Source: Methylococcales bacterium
GTDB taxonomy: Bacteria > Pseudomonadota > Gammaproteobacteria > Methylococcales > Methylomonadaceae
NCBI GenBank assembly: GCA_023134955.1
Contig: JAGLUC010000051.1
Coordinates: 1-30,801, forward strand
DNA: 30,801 nt
Direction of reading: 5' to 3'
Made by a program: the position numbers and the translations under genes. Shown here in pieces: positions 9,316-16,175 of the stretch. Position 1 is the stretch's first letter; every line of letters begins with the position of its first letter. The notes below the pieces were generated by a model. It saw only the letters and a list, made by a program, of their open reading frames with translations, did no database searches and was not told the DNA's origin.

Positions 9316-9687
9316 TGTATTAACAGGTAGGTCTATGATGTCAAGTATTGAAGTAAAGCATTTCCATAAAAACTGTTTTAATTGTTCTAGTAGTTTATCA
9401 ATGTTGTATTGACTGGATCATGCCCTTAAATTCTATTCTTGGGAGCAAAGAGTATAGAAAAAATTTAGTATTTTAGGAGTGAGCGCCCCTTCCTCAGAAA
9501 AGATATTGCTAAGAGTGTCCTTTAGATAGAATTTCCATTGCTAATTTTCAAGCGTACAATAAAATTTGACTTTAAAACCTCTAAAAGTAAAATGGTGGGT
9601 TAATTTGTGTTCGGGTTTGACCTGGGTTAATAGATGTACCCCTAGGTGATGAGGTCAGTCTTTTATTAAAATTTGTTAGGTAATTAA
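9316..9687. other. Divergent intergenic region between TonB receptor and mcl
   Basis: This 372-bp gap holds the regulatory regions of two divergent units. A promoter for mcl is visible at 9566-9593. The motif TGGGTTAAT occurs twice downstream of it, at 9596-9604 and 9623-9631, with a third GGGTT at 9613-9617. No coding segment or riboswitch signature (for example a cobalamin box for the receptor) was seen. Confidence 0.6.
9566..9593 (+). promoter_or_regulatory. Candidate sigma-70 promoter of mcl
   Basis: TTGACT (9566-9571) is followed after 16 bp by TAAAAT (9588-9593). Both boxes are close to consensus. The predicted start near 9600 gives a leader of about 88 nt before the mcl ATG. No competing promoter of similar quality was noticed in the gap. 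Confidence 0.5.
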
Positions 9688-10641
9688 ATGAGTCATACGT
9701 TATATGAAGCCAATGTTCAGCGTGTTCAGCGTTGTGAATTAGCCGTTCCCGGTTCAAATCCCGGTATGTTTGAAAAAGCAATGAAAAGCGGTGTCGACTT
9801 CATTTTCCTCGACCTTGAAGATGCGGTTGCTCCTGATGACAAATTACAAGCACGTAAAAATGTTATTGAAGCCATTAATGATATGGACTGGGCTGGACAC
9901 GGGGTAACTGTTTCTGTACGTATCAATGGTTTGGATACACAATATATGGTACGTGATGTTGTTGATCTGATGGAACAGTGTGGCAATAAACTTAAAACCA
10001 TTTTGATTCCTAAAGTTGGCGTGTACTCTGATGTATATATGGTTGAGGCCATGGTGAATCAGCTGGAAATGCAACAAGGATTAAAAAATAGAATCGGCAT
10101 AGAATGTTTAATTGAAACCGCACTGGGTATGGCGAATGTTGAAGATATTGCTAAACAAGGTGCATTAGGTGGCAGAATGGAAGCCTTGCATTTTGGTGTG
10201 GCAGATTACGCAGCCAGTAACCGCGCCAGAACAACTAATATCGGTGGACTGAATCCTGATTATCCAGGAGACCAATGGCATGCAGCGATTAGCCGTATGA
10301 CTGTGGCTTGTCGTGCTTATGGTTTACGTCCTATTGATGGTCCTTTTGGTGATATTAAAGATCCAGAAGGTTATAAATTAGCGGCTAAACGGGCAGCGGC
10401 ATTAGGTTGTGAAGGTAAGTGGGCGATTCATCCGTCACAAGTTGAATTAGCTAATGAAGTGTTTACACCACCCGAGGCTGAAATTGAAAAAGCACATCGT
10501 ATTTTAGCGGCGTTAAAACAAGCGGCAGCGGAAGGCAAAGGTGCAGCAGCATTAGATGGTCGTTTAATTGATGCTGCTTCCGAGAAGATGGCATCAAATG
10601 TTGTGAAAGCAGCAGAAGCGATTGCAGCAAAATTAAAATAA
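9688..10641 (+). CDS. mcl: Malyl-CoA lyase (L-malyl-CoA/beta-methylmalyl-CoA lyase family)
   Basis: A 317-residue cytoplasmic enzyme of the CitE-like lyase family that cleaves L-malyl-CoA to acetyl-CoA and glyoxylate, the carbon-releasing step of the serine cycle. Visible motifs are RCELAVPGSNPGMFEKA at the N terminus, FLDLEDAVAPDDK, VRINGLDT (active-site Arg), GIECLIETALGM (metal-binding Glu) and LHFGVADYAASNRA (metal-binding Asp), with a C-terminal lid segment containing GKWAIHPSQVELAN. The length matches methylotroph MclA proteins. It starts with MSHTLYEANVQ; the ribosome binding site is weak (AGGT, 9 nt upstream). mtkA and mtkB, which supply malyl-CoA, follow after a 152-bp gap containing a hairpin, so mcl may be transcribed at a different level from them. 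Confidence 0.95.
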   Translation: MSHTLYEANVQRVQRCELAVPGSNPGMFEKAMKSGVDFIFLDLEDAVAPDDKLQARKNVIEAINDMDWAGHGVTVSVRINGLDTQYMVRDVVDLMEQCGNKLKTILIPKVGVYSDVYMVEAMVNQLEMQQGLKNRIGIECLIETALGMANVEDIAKQGALGGRMEALHFGVADYAASNRARTTNIGGLNPDYPGDQWHAAISRMTVACRAYGLRPIDGPFGDIKDPEGYKLAAKRAAALGCEGKWAIHPSQVELANEVFTPPEAEIEKAHRILAALKQAAAEGKGAAALDGRLIDAASEKMASNVVKAAEAIAAKLK

Positions 10642-10658
10642 CCAAAGGCAGATCAGAT

Positions 10659-10730
10659 ATGAATTATTTTAATCGGTACTATAAAAAACGTAAGGGTTTC
10701 ATGCACCTTGCAAAAACTTTTTTAGTTTAG
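10659..10730 (+). CDS. Possible 23-residue basic small ORF
   Basis: An ATG-to-TAG frame lies between the mcl stop and the hairpin. It encodes a short peptide rich in aromatic and basic residues (core NRYYKKRKGF). An AAAGG motif lies about 10 nt upstream. It ends 9 nt before the hairpin at 10740. It could be a leader peptide of mtkAB, a small protein, or chance; the sequence gives no functional hint. Confidence 0.2.
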   Translation: MNYFNRYYKKRKGFMHLAKTFLV

Positions 10731-10739
10731 AAAATTATA

Positions 10740-10766
10740 GAGTGCTCTATTTTATATAGAGCACTC
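10740..10766 (+). terminator. Perfect 11-bp hairpin between mcl and mtkA
   Basis: GAGTGCTCTAT (10740-10750) and ATAGAGCACTC (10756-10766) are exact inverted copies around a 5-nt loop, followed by GTTTTA. The T-tract is short, so this may be a partial terminator or an mRNA-stabilising element that sets the ratio of mcl to mtkAB. It lies 27 bp upstream of the mtkA start. Confidence 0.6.
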
Positions 10767-10793
10767 GTTTTATAAACCTTTAATAGGAACACT

Positions 10794-11990
10794 ATGGATA
10801 TTCATGAGTATCAAGCGAAAGAAATTTTAGCAGGATATGGAGTTAAAATCGCTGATGGCGGATTAGCGTACAGCCCGGAAGATGCTGTACAACGTGCAAG
10901 AGAAATTGGAGGGGATGTTTGGGCGGTTAAAGCACAAATTCATTCTGGTGCACGAGGTAAAGCGGGTGGCGTTAAAATCTGTAAAACTCACGAAGAAGTA
11001 GAGGCGGCTGCCGAGTCTATGCTGGGTCGTAAATTAGTAACACATCAAACCGGGCCAGAAGGTAAGGTTTGTTTAAGACTTTATGTTGAAGCTGGTACCA
11101 ATATCGCTAAAGAACTTTATTTCAGTCTTTTAGTTGATCGTGCACATGAAAGTATCATCATGGTGGGTTCAGCTGAAGGTGGTATGGAAATTGAGGATTT
11201 AGCTGAAAATAATCCAGAAAAAATCACCAAAATTCAAATTGATCCAGCCGTGGGTTTGCTGGATTTCCAAGCCCGTGAAATGGCTTTTGCTTTAGGCCTG
11301 GAGCCTTCTCAAATTAGTCCTGCGGTTAAAGTCATTACTGGTTGCTACCGTGCCATGCGTGACTTAGATGCTAATATGATTGAGATTAATCCATTAGTGG
11401 TCACAGGCGGTAGCGGTAAATTAATGGTATTAGATGCAAAAATGGGTTTTGATGATAATGCCCTATTTCGTCGTCAAAAAGTGGCAGAATTGCGTGATAA
11501 AACTCAAGAAGATCAGCGTGAAATGGCAGCAGCAGACCGTGGTTTAAGCTATGTGGGTTTGGATGGTGATATTGGCTGTATGATCAATGGTGCGGGTCTT
11601 GCTATGGCAACCATGGATATGATTAAACTGGCGGGCGGAGAACCTGCTAACTTTTTGGACGTAGGAGGTGGGGCATCCGCTGAACGTACAGAAAAAGCAT
11701 TCCGTTTAGTATTAGCTGATGAAGGTGTAAAAGCCATGTTGGTGAATATTTTTGCCGGGATTAACCGTTGCGACTGGATTGCCGAAGGTGTGGTTCATGC
11801 GGTTAAAAAGATCGATATGAAAATACCGCTGATTGTACGGTTGTCTGGTACAAATGTAGAAGCAGGTAGAAAAATTATTGCAGACAGTGGGTTACCTATT
11901 ATTACTGCAACAACCTTGGCAGAAGCCGCAGAGAAAGCGGTTAAAGCACGTAATGAACAAGTTGCTAAAGAAGCAGAAGGAGCAGCGTAA
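10794..11990 (+). CDS. mtkA: Malate-CoA ligase (malate thiokinase) beta subunit
   Basis: A 398-residue subunit homologous to the succinyl-CoA synthetase beta chain. With MtkB it makes malyl-CoA from malate, CoA and ATP for the serine cycle. It begins MDIHEYQAKEILAGYGVKIA, the standard ATP-grasp opening, followed by WAVKAQIHSGARGKAGGVK. The ATP-grasp Mg site is in MIEINPLVV. The C-terminal CoA-ligase domain has FLDVGGGASAERTEKAF and LVNIFAGINRCDWIAEGVV. A good ribosome binding site (AGGA) precedes the ATG. mtkB starts directly at its stop codon. Identity as malate rather than succinate ligase rests on the neighbouring mcl and sgaA and on the extended C-terminal end; sequence alone would leave sucC possible. 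Confidence 0.92.
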   Translation: MDIHEYQAKEILAGYGVKIADGGLAYSPEDAVQRAREIGGDVWAVKAQIHSGARGKAGGVKICKTHEEVEAAAESMLGRKLVTHQTGPEGKVCLRLYVEAGTNIAKELYFSLLVDRAHESIIMVGSAEGGMEIEDLAENNPEKITKIQIDPAVGLLDFQAREMAFALGLEPSQISPAVKVITGCYRAMRDLDANMIEINPLVVTGGSGKLMVLDAKMGFDDNALFRRQKVAELRDKTQEDQREMAAADRGLSYVGLDGDIGCMINGAGLAMATMDMIKLAGGEPANFLDVGGGASAERTEKAFRLVLADEGVKAMLVNIFAGINRCDWIAEGVVHAVKKIDMKIPLIVRLSGTNVEAGRKIIADSGLPIITATTLAEAAEKAVKARNEQVAKEAEGAA

Positions 11991-12878
11991 GTGTCTATTT
12001 TAATCAATAAAGAAACACGCATGATTGTGCAAGGGTTTACTGGAAAAATCGGTACTTTTCACGCACAAGATATGATCAATTACGGCTCAACAGTTGTGGG
12101 TGGTATTACTCCGGGAAAAGGTGGGCAAACGCATTTGGATCGTCCTGTTTTTAATACCGTGCGTGAGTCTGTAGAGCAGGAAGGGGCTGAGGCCAGTATC
12201 ATTTTTGTGCCTCCCGCATTTGCAGCAGACTCTATTATGGAAGCGGCTGAGGCAGGTATTAAATATTGTGTATCTATTACCGATGGTATTCCTACGCAAG
12301 ACATGATGAAAGTTAAACAGTTCTTACGCAAATTTCCAAAAAATAAGCGCATGGTTTTAACAGGTCCCAACTGTGCAGGTACAATTAGTCCAGAACAAGC
12401 AATGCTAGGCATTATGCCGGGTCATATATACAAAAAAGGTGTGATTGGTGTTGTCGGTCGTTCTGGTACATTAGGTTATGAAGCCGCTGACCAAATGAGA
12501 GAATTAGGCATTGGTATTTCAACCTCTGTTGGTATTGGTGGTGATCCAATTAATGGTAGCTCTCATCGCGATATTTTTGAAAAATTTGAGCAGGATGATG
12601 AGACTAAAGTGGTATTAATGATTGGTGAAATTGGTGGTTCTCAAGAAGTTGAAGCAGGTGTTTATGCCAGTAAACATATGAACAAACCTGTCGTCGCTTA
12701 CATTGCTGGATTAACTGCTCCTAAAGGACGTAGAATGGGGCATGCAGGCGCAATTATTTCATCTTCGGGTGAGTCAGCGGCTGAAAAAGTAGAAATGTTA
12801 CAAGATTTAGGTGTGACAATTGCACCTACACCCTCTGCAATGGGTGAAACGATTGCAAAAGTATTAGCAAAATTTTAG
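11991..12878 (+). CDS. mtkB: Malate-CoA ligase (malate thiokinase) alpha subunit
   Basis: A 295-residue partner of MtkA, homologous to the succinyl-CoA synthetase alpha chain. The N-terminal CoA-binding Rossmann domain shows VQGFTGKIGTFHAQ and GGITPGKGGQTHL. TGPNCAGTISP and a GRSGTLGYEAA segment follow. The phosphorylated histidine is His251 in RMGHAGAIISSSG. The start is GTG, immediately after the mtkA TAA, with GAAGGAG lying inside the mtkA 3' end. This arrangement implies translational coupling and equal subunit supply. The gene is followed by a strong terminator at 12897. Confidence 0.92.
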   Translation: MSILINKETRMIVQGFTGKIGTFHAQDMINYGSTVVGGITPGKGGQTHLDRPVFNTVRESVEQEGAEASIIFVPPAFAADSIMEAAEAGIKYCVSITDGIPTQDMMKVKQFLRKFPKNKRMVLTGPNCAGTISPEQAMLGIMPGHIYKKGVIGVVGRSGTLGYEAADQMRELGIGISTSVGIGGDPINGSSHRDIFEKFEQDDETKVVLMIGEIGGSQEVEAGVYASKHMNKPVVAYIAGLTAPKGRRMGHAGAIISSSGESAAEKVEMLQDLGVTIAPTPSAMGETIAKVLAKF

Positions 12879-12896
12879 TTTTACTTTAAACAGTAT

Positions 12897-12938
12897 AAAA
12901 AAGTCGTATTTTGCTTAAAGCAGAATACGACTTTTTTT
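12897..12938 (+). terminator. Bidirectional rho-independent terminator after mtkB
   Basis: A stem of about 16 bp (AAAAGTCGTATTTTGC against GCAGAATACGACTTTT, one wobble pair) with a 5-nt loop is followed by a T-run on the plus strand. The A-run before it gives a T-run on the minus strand. It therefore serves both mtkB and the convergent hemerythrin gene. Confidence 0.88.
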
Positions 12939-12985
12939 ATTTCTGTTGTAATTGTACGAGATGATTATGACTATCTATTCGTTAG

Positions 12986-13477
12986 CTATTTTACTTTTAT
13001 TCCATTTTCTTTAATGTAGATAGCATATTGCATATCTTCTATAAGAATATGATTGGTTAGCCATTCGTTCATGTACATCATCAGTTCGGTGCAAAGTTCC
13101 TCAAAATACTCAATATCATTAATATCCACAGATTGAATTCTTTCCTTAAATACATCTACGCCTTTAAATAATTTTTCGTGTTTTTCCTTATGATCTGCGG
13201 CTTCAGGATATGAACTGAAGCCAAAAATAATGGCTTCTTCATATACAAAATGAATTCTAGTATAATTGACCAGCTTATTAATAACGATTGTTACTAAATC
13301 TTTTTTCCCATTCGCTGTTAAATCTTTGTTTATAGCGTTATTAAGTTCGTTAATATAACTAATTAGAGTTTTATGCTGCCTATCTATACTATCAATACCA
13401 ATAGATAGTTGTTCACTCCATTCTATGCCACTCCTTGCATCTGTATTTGTACTAGTACTTGCATCTGTATCTGTCAT
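12986..13477 (-). CDS. Bacteriohemerythrin
   Basis: A small cytoplasmic oxygen-binding protein with a non-heme di-iron centre in a four-helix bundle. From the upstream ATG (13483) it has 165 residues and all seven expected ligands: His37 (RQHK), His78 and Glu82 (HFVYEE), His98 and His102 (HKEKHEK), and His145 and Asp150 (WLTNHILIED). IEWSEQLSIGI is the typical opening. I prefer the second in-frame ATG at 13477, because AAAGGGG lies 6 nt before it and directly touches the first. The first residues are a low-complexity Thr/Asp/Ser run. In methanotrophs such proteins are thought to bind or deliver O2, for example to particulate methane monooxygenase; that role is inference here. Two palindromes upstream suggest tight regulation. 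Confidence 0.93.
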   Translation of the reverse strand: MTDTDASTSTNTDARSGIEWSEQLSIGIDSIDRQHKTLISYINELNNAINKDLTANGKKDLVTIVINKLVNYTRIHFVYEEAIIFGFSSYPEAADHKEKHEKLFKGVDVFKERIQSVDINDIEYFEELCTELMMYMNEWLTNHILIEDMQYAIYIKENGIKVK

Positions 13478-13521
13478 TATCATCCCCTTTAAACTAAAAT
13501 ATCATTAATTCTTTTAGGGTA

Positions 13522-13549
13522 ATTATGCCTGGATTTTGAGATAATGTAA
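13522..13549 (-). promoter_or_regulatory. Candidate promoter of the hemerythrin gene
   Basis: On the minus strand TTACAT (13549-13544) is followed after 16 bp by CATAAT (13527-13522), about 45 bp before the preferred start codon. The -35 box overlaps the half-site of the palindrome at 13545-13562, so a protein bound there would compete with RNA polymerase or contact it directly. Confidence 0.35.
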
Positions 13550-13562
13550 GAATAAACTTACA
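13545..13562. promoter_or_regulatory. Palindromic operator-like site 1 (TGTAAG-N6-CTTACA)
   Basis: TGTAAG, a 6-bp A/T spacer, then CTTACA. It overlaps the candidate -35 box of the hemerythrin gene. The half-sites are identical to site 2 at 13621-13638. Half-site spacing does not fit the CRP/FNR pattern. The regulator is unknown. Confidence 0.5.
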
Positions 13563-13620
13563 ATAATGTGAGCAATATCTCATTTTTTGAATATTTTATT
13601 AGAATCAGTTGGCATTAAAT

Positions 13621-13638
13621 TGTAAGAAATAACTTACA
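13621..13638. promoter_or_regulatory. Palindromic operator-like site 2 (TGTAAG-N6-CTTACA)
   Basis: A second exact TGTAAG-N6-CTTACA palindrome, extended by one pair to TTGTAAG/CTTACAA. Its centre is 76 bp from that of site 1, close to a whole number of helical turns, which would suit cooperative binding or looping. It lies about 144 bp upstream of the hemerythrin start. Confidence 0.5.
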
Positions 13639-13724
13639 AGTATATGAGGATTCTCCCAAATTCAGTCGAATCCTATTAGAAAAATTTGGCATAATATTTT
13701 TTTTGTGCAAAATGTACAAAAAAT

Positions 13725-13925
13725 ATGTCAGAATTAAAGATCGGTTATGCAATAAGTAAAAACAACTTATTTAACAGCACATTTGCCTGGTTTCCTAAAA
13801 AAAGTCTGTAATGGCGAGCAAATAAAATCACCAGTCATGGGCGAGTTGTTGCCGGGTTGATTCCTGAGTTTGATGAAGTGTAAGCCGCTCAAAAAAGGCT
13901 GGATGCTCTACGTGGGATCGCTTAA
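13725..13925 (+). pseudogene. Decayed antitoxin remnant (Phd/VapB-like)
   Basis: Pieces of one small protein can be read across three frames. An ATG at 13725 starts MSELKIGYAISKNNLF and stops at about 13811. NGEQIK follows in a second frame at about 13810-13826. ITSHGRVVAGLIPEFDEV follows in a third frame, a TAA at 13881-13883 interrupts it, and AAQKRLDALRGIA ends it at 13925. The order NGEQ-xITSHGRxVAxLIP-RLxALRG matches the C-terminal half of Phd-type antitoxins. Two frame changes and an internal stop mean it cannot be functional as read. The family call is from recalled consensus only. Confidence 0.5.
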
Positions 13926-14023
13926 TTGCTTCAACTGCTATTTTTAATAAAGCTCCTTTAATTTCTGCTGATGCCAAGTTAGCTAATATCGTAACTACTC
14001 AGCTATTAGAAATTATCTGCTAA
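13897..14023 (+). pseudogene. C-terminal fragment of a PIN-domain (VapC-like) toxin
   Basis: The frame ending with TAA at 14021-14023 reads TWDRLIASTAIFNKAPLISA followed by DAKLANIV. This resembles the C-terminal PIN motif in which an acidic residue precedes RLIxATA and a second lies in the L(I/V)(T/S)AD segment. The N-terminal two thirds of a PIN domain, with the first catalytic Asp, are absent. The fragment begins where the antitoxin remnant ends, so one deletion appears to have joined the antitoxin 3' end to the toxin 3' end near 13913. Confidence 0.55.
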
Positions 14024-14051
14024 TTGCCTTGTTTTTAGAAATATTTTCAAT

Positions 14052-14576
14052 ATGTTTATTTATTCATTACCCATTTTTTTTGCATATATACAGTTAGGCT
14101 CCATAGCAGAATATATAGGCACTATTTTCTTTATATTAATGCTTCTAACTATAGCTACACCCTTTGATTCAAATTACAAGGAAATAAGCTGGGGAAAAAT
14201 ATCTGAGTTGACGTTATATCAATATCTGTTTGACTCATGGAATGGACAGATCAAATTGTGGTTGGTATTTTGGCCTTTTTTTATCATTTTAAACCTCTGT
14301 TTATTACTGGTTGATAATTTAGCCAGATCAGGACATTTCACAGTTTCCAGCTGGGATGAAATCCATTTTATATTGCTCATGCCAATAATTTTCTGGGTAA
14401 TTATTGTTTGGCGTAACTCAATTAATACCAGCTTACGATGTTGGGCCATTGCAGCAAGATTTATGACACTAGCAGTATTTTTTGAATATGGACTAAAACT
14501 AGTGATCCGCCAGGATTATCCGCGTATCTTTTTTAACTGCCAAGAAGCTATTTTAGATTATGCGTCCTGTTTTTAA
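14052..14576 (+). CDS. Hypothetical small integral membrane protein
   Basis: I do not recognise this 174-residue protein. It has four to five hydrophobic segments (about 3-19, 22-38, 68-90, 103-120 and 132-151) and many tryptophan and aromatic residues. A short polar segment with SWDE lies between the third and fourth, and the C-terminal tail is mostly polar with Cys163 and Cys173. No catalytic motif is visible. No clear ribosome binding site precedes the ATG, and a stop at 14007-14009 limits upward extension. It is followed after 147 bp by the membrane protein gene at 14724 on the same strand and may belong to that unit. A real but poorly expressed or recently acquired gene is the best reading. 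Confidence 0.5.
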   Translation: MFIYSLPIFFAYIQLGSIAEYIGTIFFILMLLTIATPFDSNYKEISWGKISELTLYQYLFDSWNGQIKLWLVFWPFFIILNLCLLLVDNLARSGHFTVSSWDEIHFILLMPIIFWVIIVWRNSINTSLRCWAIAARFMTLAVFFEYGLKLVIRQDYPRIFFNCQEAILDYASCF

Positions 14577-14723
14577 AGATTTTTAGCCAAGGATAACCGT
14601 AAGATATTGTGAATAAACAGCTGTTTTATTATTAACTGAGCATGTGCACTGTATCCCAAAAAATAATTTTTATCGTACTACAATTGAGTTAGTTATAAAT
14701 TATATTATTTTTTGGAGGTGTAT

Positions 14724-16175
14724 ATGGAGTCTATAAATTTTATGACTTCTCTAATCCCTGGTCAACCTGGACTATCAATAGTCATTTCGATATTAATAAT
14801 CATTACCCTAATGTATTTTGCTCGCGAGCAAGCCCATCAAATGTTCATGATATTCGCGCGCAGTCTTCGTAATATGCTAAAGATGTCTGCGGTCTCTTTA
14901 AAAAAAGCAGAAGAAAATTTGAAGCTCAGAAACCGCGAGGTTTTATTGTCAAATGGACGTGATCAGTTAGAGCGGTATGTTGAGCAAGAGTTTCAAAGAG
15001 TAGAAACGCTTGTTAATCGTGACCTTGCTGGTTATCCTTCTTTGCAGCGAGATCTTAGGGAACAAATTACCCTTATCAACGAAGATTATGTGCAATCAAA
15101 TGAAGTGCCTCCACAACCACCAGAGTGGATAAAAGCAGTTGATACGATTGCTAAAATCCCTTCAGAAGGTTCACCAGTGGTGGCAAAAATCCTTAATGAT
15201 ATTTACAACACTTTAAAGAAAGCGTTAGATAAAAATGTATTTGAATATCGCAAATCAAGTAAAAATCGCCATGAATTATTGAAGAAAATGCTTCCTTATT
15301 GGCGTTCTTTAAACACAACATTGGAAAGTGTAGAAGAAAAAATTTCTGGTTTAGAAGGTCGCTCTCAAGCGATTGATAAGCATATGCAAGAATATGAAAG
15401 TATTTTAGCTAAAACTGACTATGCAGAACGAACATTATCTTCATCATCGTTAACGCAATTCTTTATTTCTGGTCTTGTATTATGTATTTCTTTTGTGGGT
15501 ATGTATGTGAACTTTCAACTTGTTGCACTTCCTATGTCAGAAATGGTGGGTGCAGGTAGTTATGTGGGTGGGGTTAAAGCATCAGATGTTGCAGCCTTAT
15601 TTATTATTGCCATTGAAGTTATATTAGGCCTGTTTTTAATGGAAGCGGTTGGTGTTACTCGCTTGTTTCCAGTTATCAGTGCATTAGATGATAAAAAAAT
15701 AAAGGCCATTGTCGTGGCAACTTTTAGCTTTCTTTTGATTTTTGCCTGTATTGAAGCTTCTTTAGCTTATATGAGAGATTTATTAGCGGCTGATCGAGAA
15801 GCATTAACTCAAGTTTTGGCGGGTGTTACATCAGAAGAGCCTGAGTTTCGATGGATTCCATCAGTTGGGCAAATGGTTATGGGCTTTATCTTACCCTTTG
15901 TACTGACCTTTGTAGCGATTCCTTTAGAAACATTTATACATTCTTCCAGAACTGTTTTGGGTATATTCTTTGTTTCAACTCTGCGTTTTTTAAGTATTGG
16001 GTTTAGATTGTCAGCTAATTTTATTTTAGGGATAGGGAAATTTTTGACTTCTGTTTATGATTTAATTATATTTTTACCATTACGAATTGAAGCTGTCATA
16101 GTACCAAAAGACTCTGATCATTCCTTTCAAGAAGTTAAATCAACTCGTCCTAAAACAGCAAAAGGGGACAAGTAA
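14724..16175 (+). CDS. Multi-pass membrane protein with large cytoplasmic helical domain, unknown function
   Basis: A 483-residue protein starting at the ATG 14724, which has GGAGG 5 nt upstream. An upstream in-frame TTG at 14712 overlaps that ribosome binding site and is unlikely. Segments: TM1 (17-33); a long charged, helix-rich region (about 34-240) with LKKAEENLKLRNREVL and VEEKISGLEGRSQAIDKHMQ, which look coiled-coil; TM2 (244-266); TM3 (288-310); TM4 (327-349); TM5 (382-405); hydrophobic segments at 410-455; and a basic tail. With one TM before it, the helical region and the tail both probably face the same side, most likely the cytoplasm. No known domain is recognised. The layout of one TM, a long coiled region and a multi-TM end vaguely recalls mechanosensitive or motor-like proteins, but no motif supports that. 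It is coupled to the vWA lipoprotein gene that starts directly after its stop. Confidence 0.85.
   Translation: MESINFMTSLIPGQPGLSIVISILIIITLMYFAREQAHQMFMIFARSLRNMLKMSAVSLKKAEENLKLRNREVLLSNGRDQLERYVEQEFQRVETLVNRDLAGYPSLQRDLREQITLINEDYVQSNEVPPQPPEWIKAVDTIAKIPSEGSPVVAKILNDIYNTLKKALDKNVFEYRKSSKNRHELLKKMLPYWRSLNTTLESVEEKISGLEGRSQAIDKHMQEYESILAKTDYAERTLSSSSLTQFFISGLVLCISFVGMYVNFQLVALPMSEMVGAGSYVGGVKASDVAALFIIAIEVILGLFLMEAVGVTRLFPVISALDDKKIKAIVVATFSFLLIFACIEASLAYMRDLLAADREALTQVLAGVTSEEPEFRWIPSVGQMVMGFILPFVLTFVAIPLETFIHSSRTVLGIFFVSTLRFLSIGFRLSANFILGIGKFLTSVYDLIIFLPLRIEAVIVPKDSDHSFQEVKSTRPKTAKGDK

Noticed and set aside
9310..9345. TTGACA with TAATAC as a promoter for the TonB receptor (minus strand)
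   Set aside because: The -10 position would lie almost on the start codon, so transcription would begin inside the signal peptide; no later start codon would keep that peptide.
9316..9687. Cobalamin riboswitch upstream of the TonB receptor
   Set aside because: No B12-box-like or other conserved riboswitch core was found in the gap.
13605..13625. Sigma-54 type promoter (TTGGCAT ... TTGT) near the hemerythrin palindromes
   Set aside because: The spacing and the second element do not fit the -24/-12 consensus, and it is on the strand leading away from hemerythrin.
13690..13732. AT-rich inverted repeat around TTTTGTGCAAAATGTACAAAA
   Set aside because: Symmetry comes mostly from A and T runs, and the central part does not pair; too weak to call an operator.
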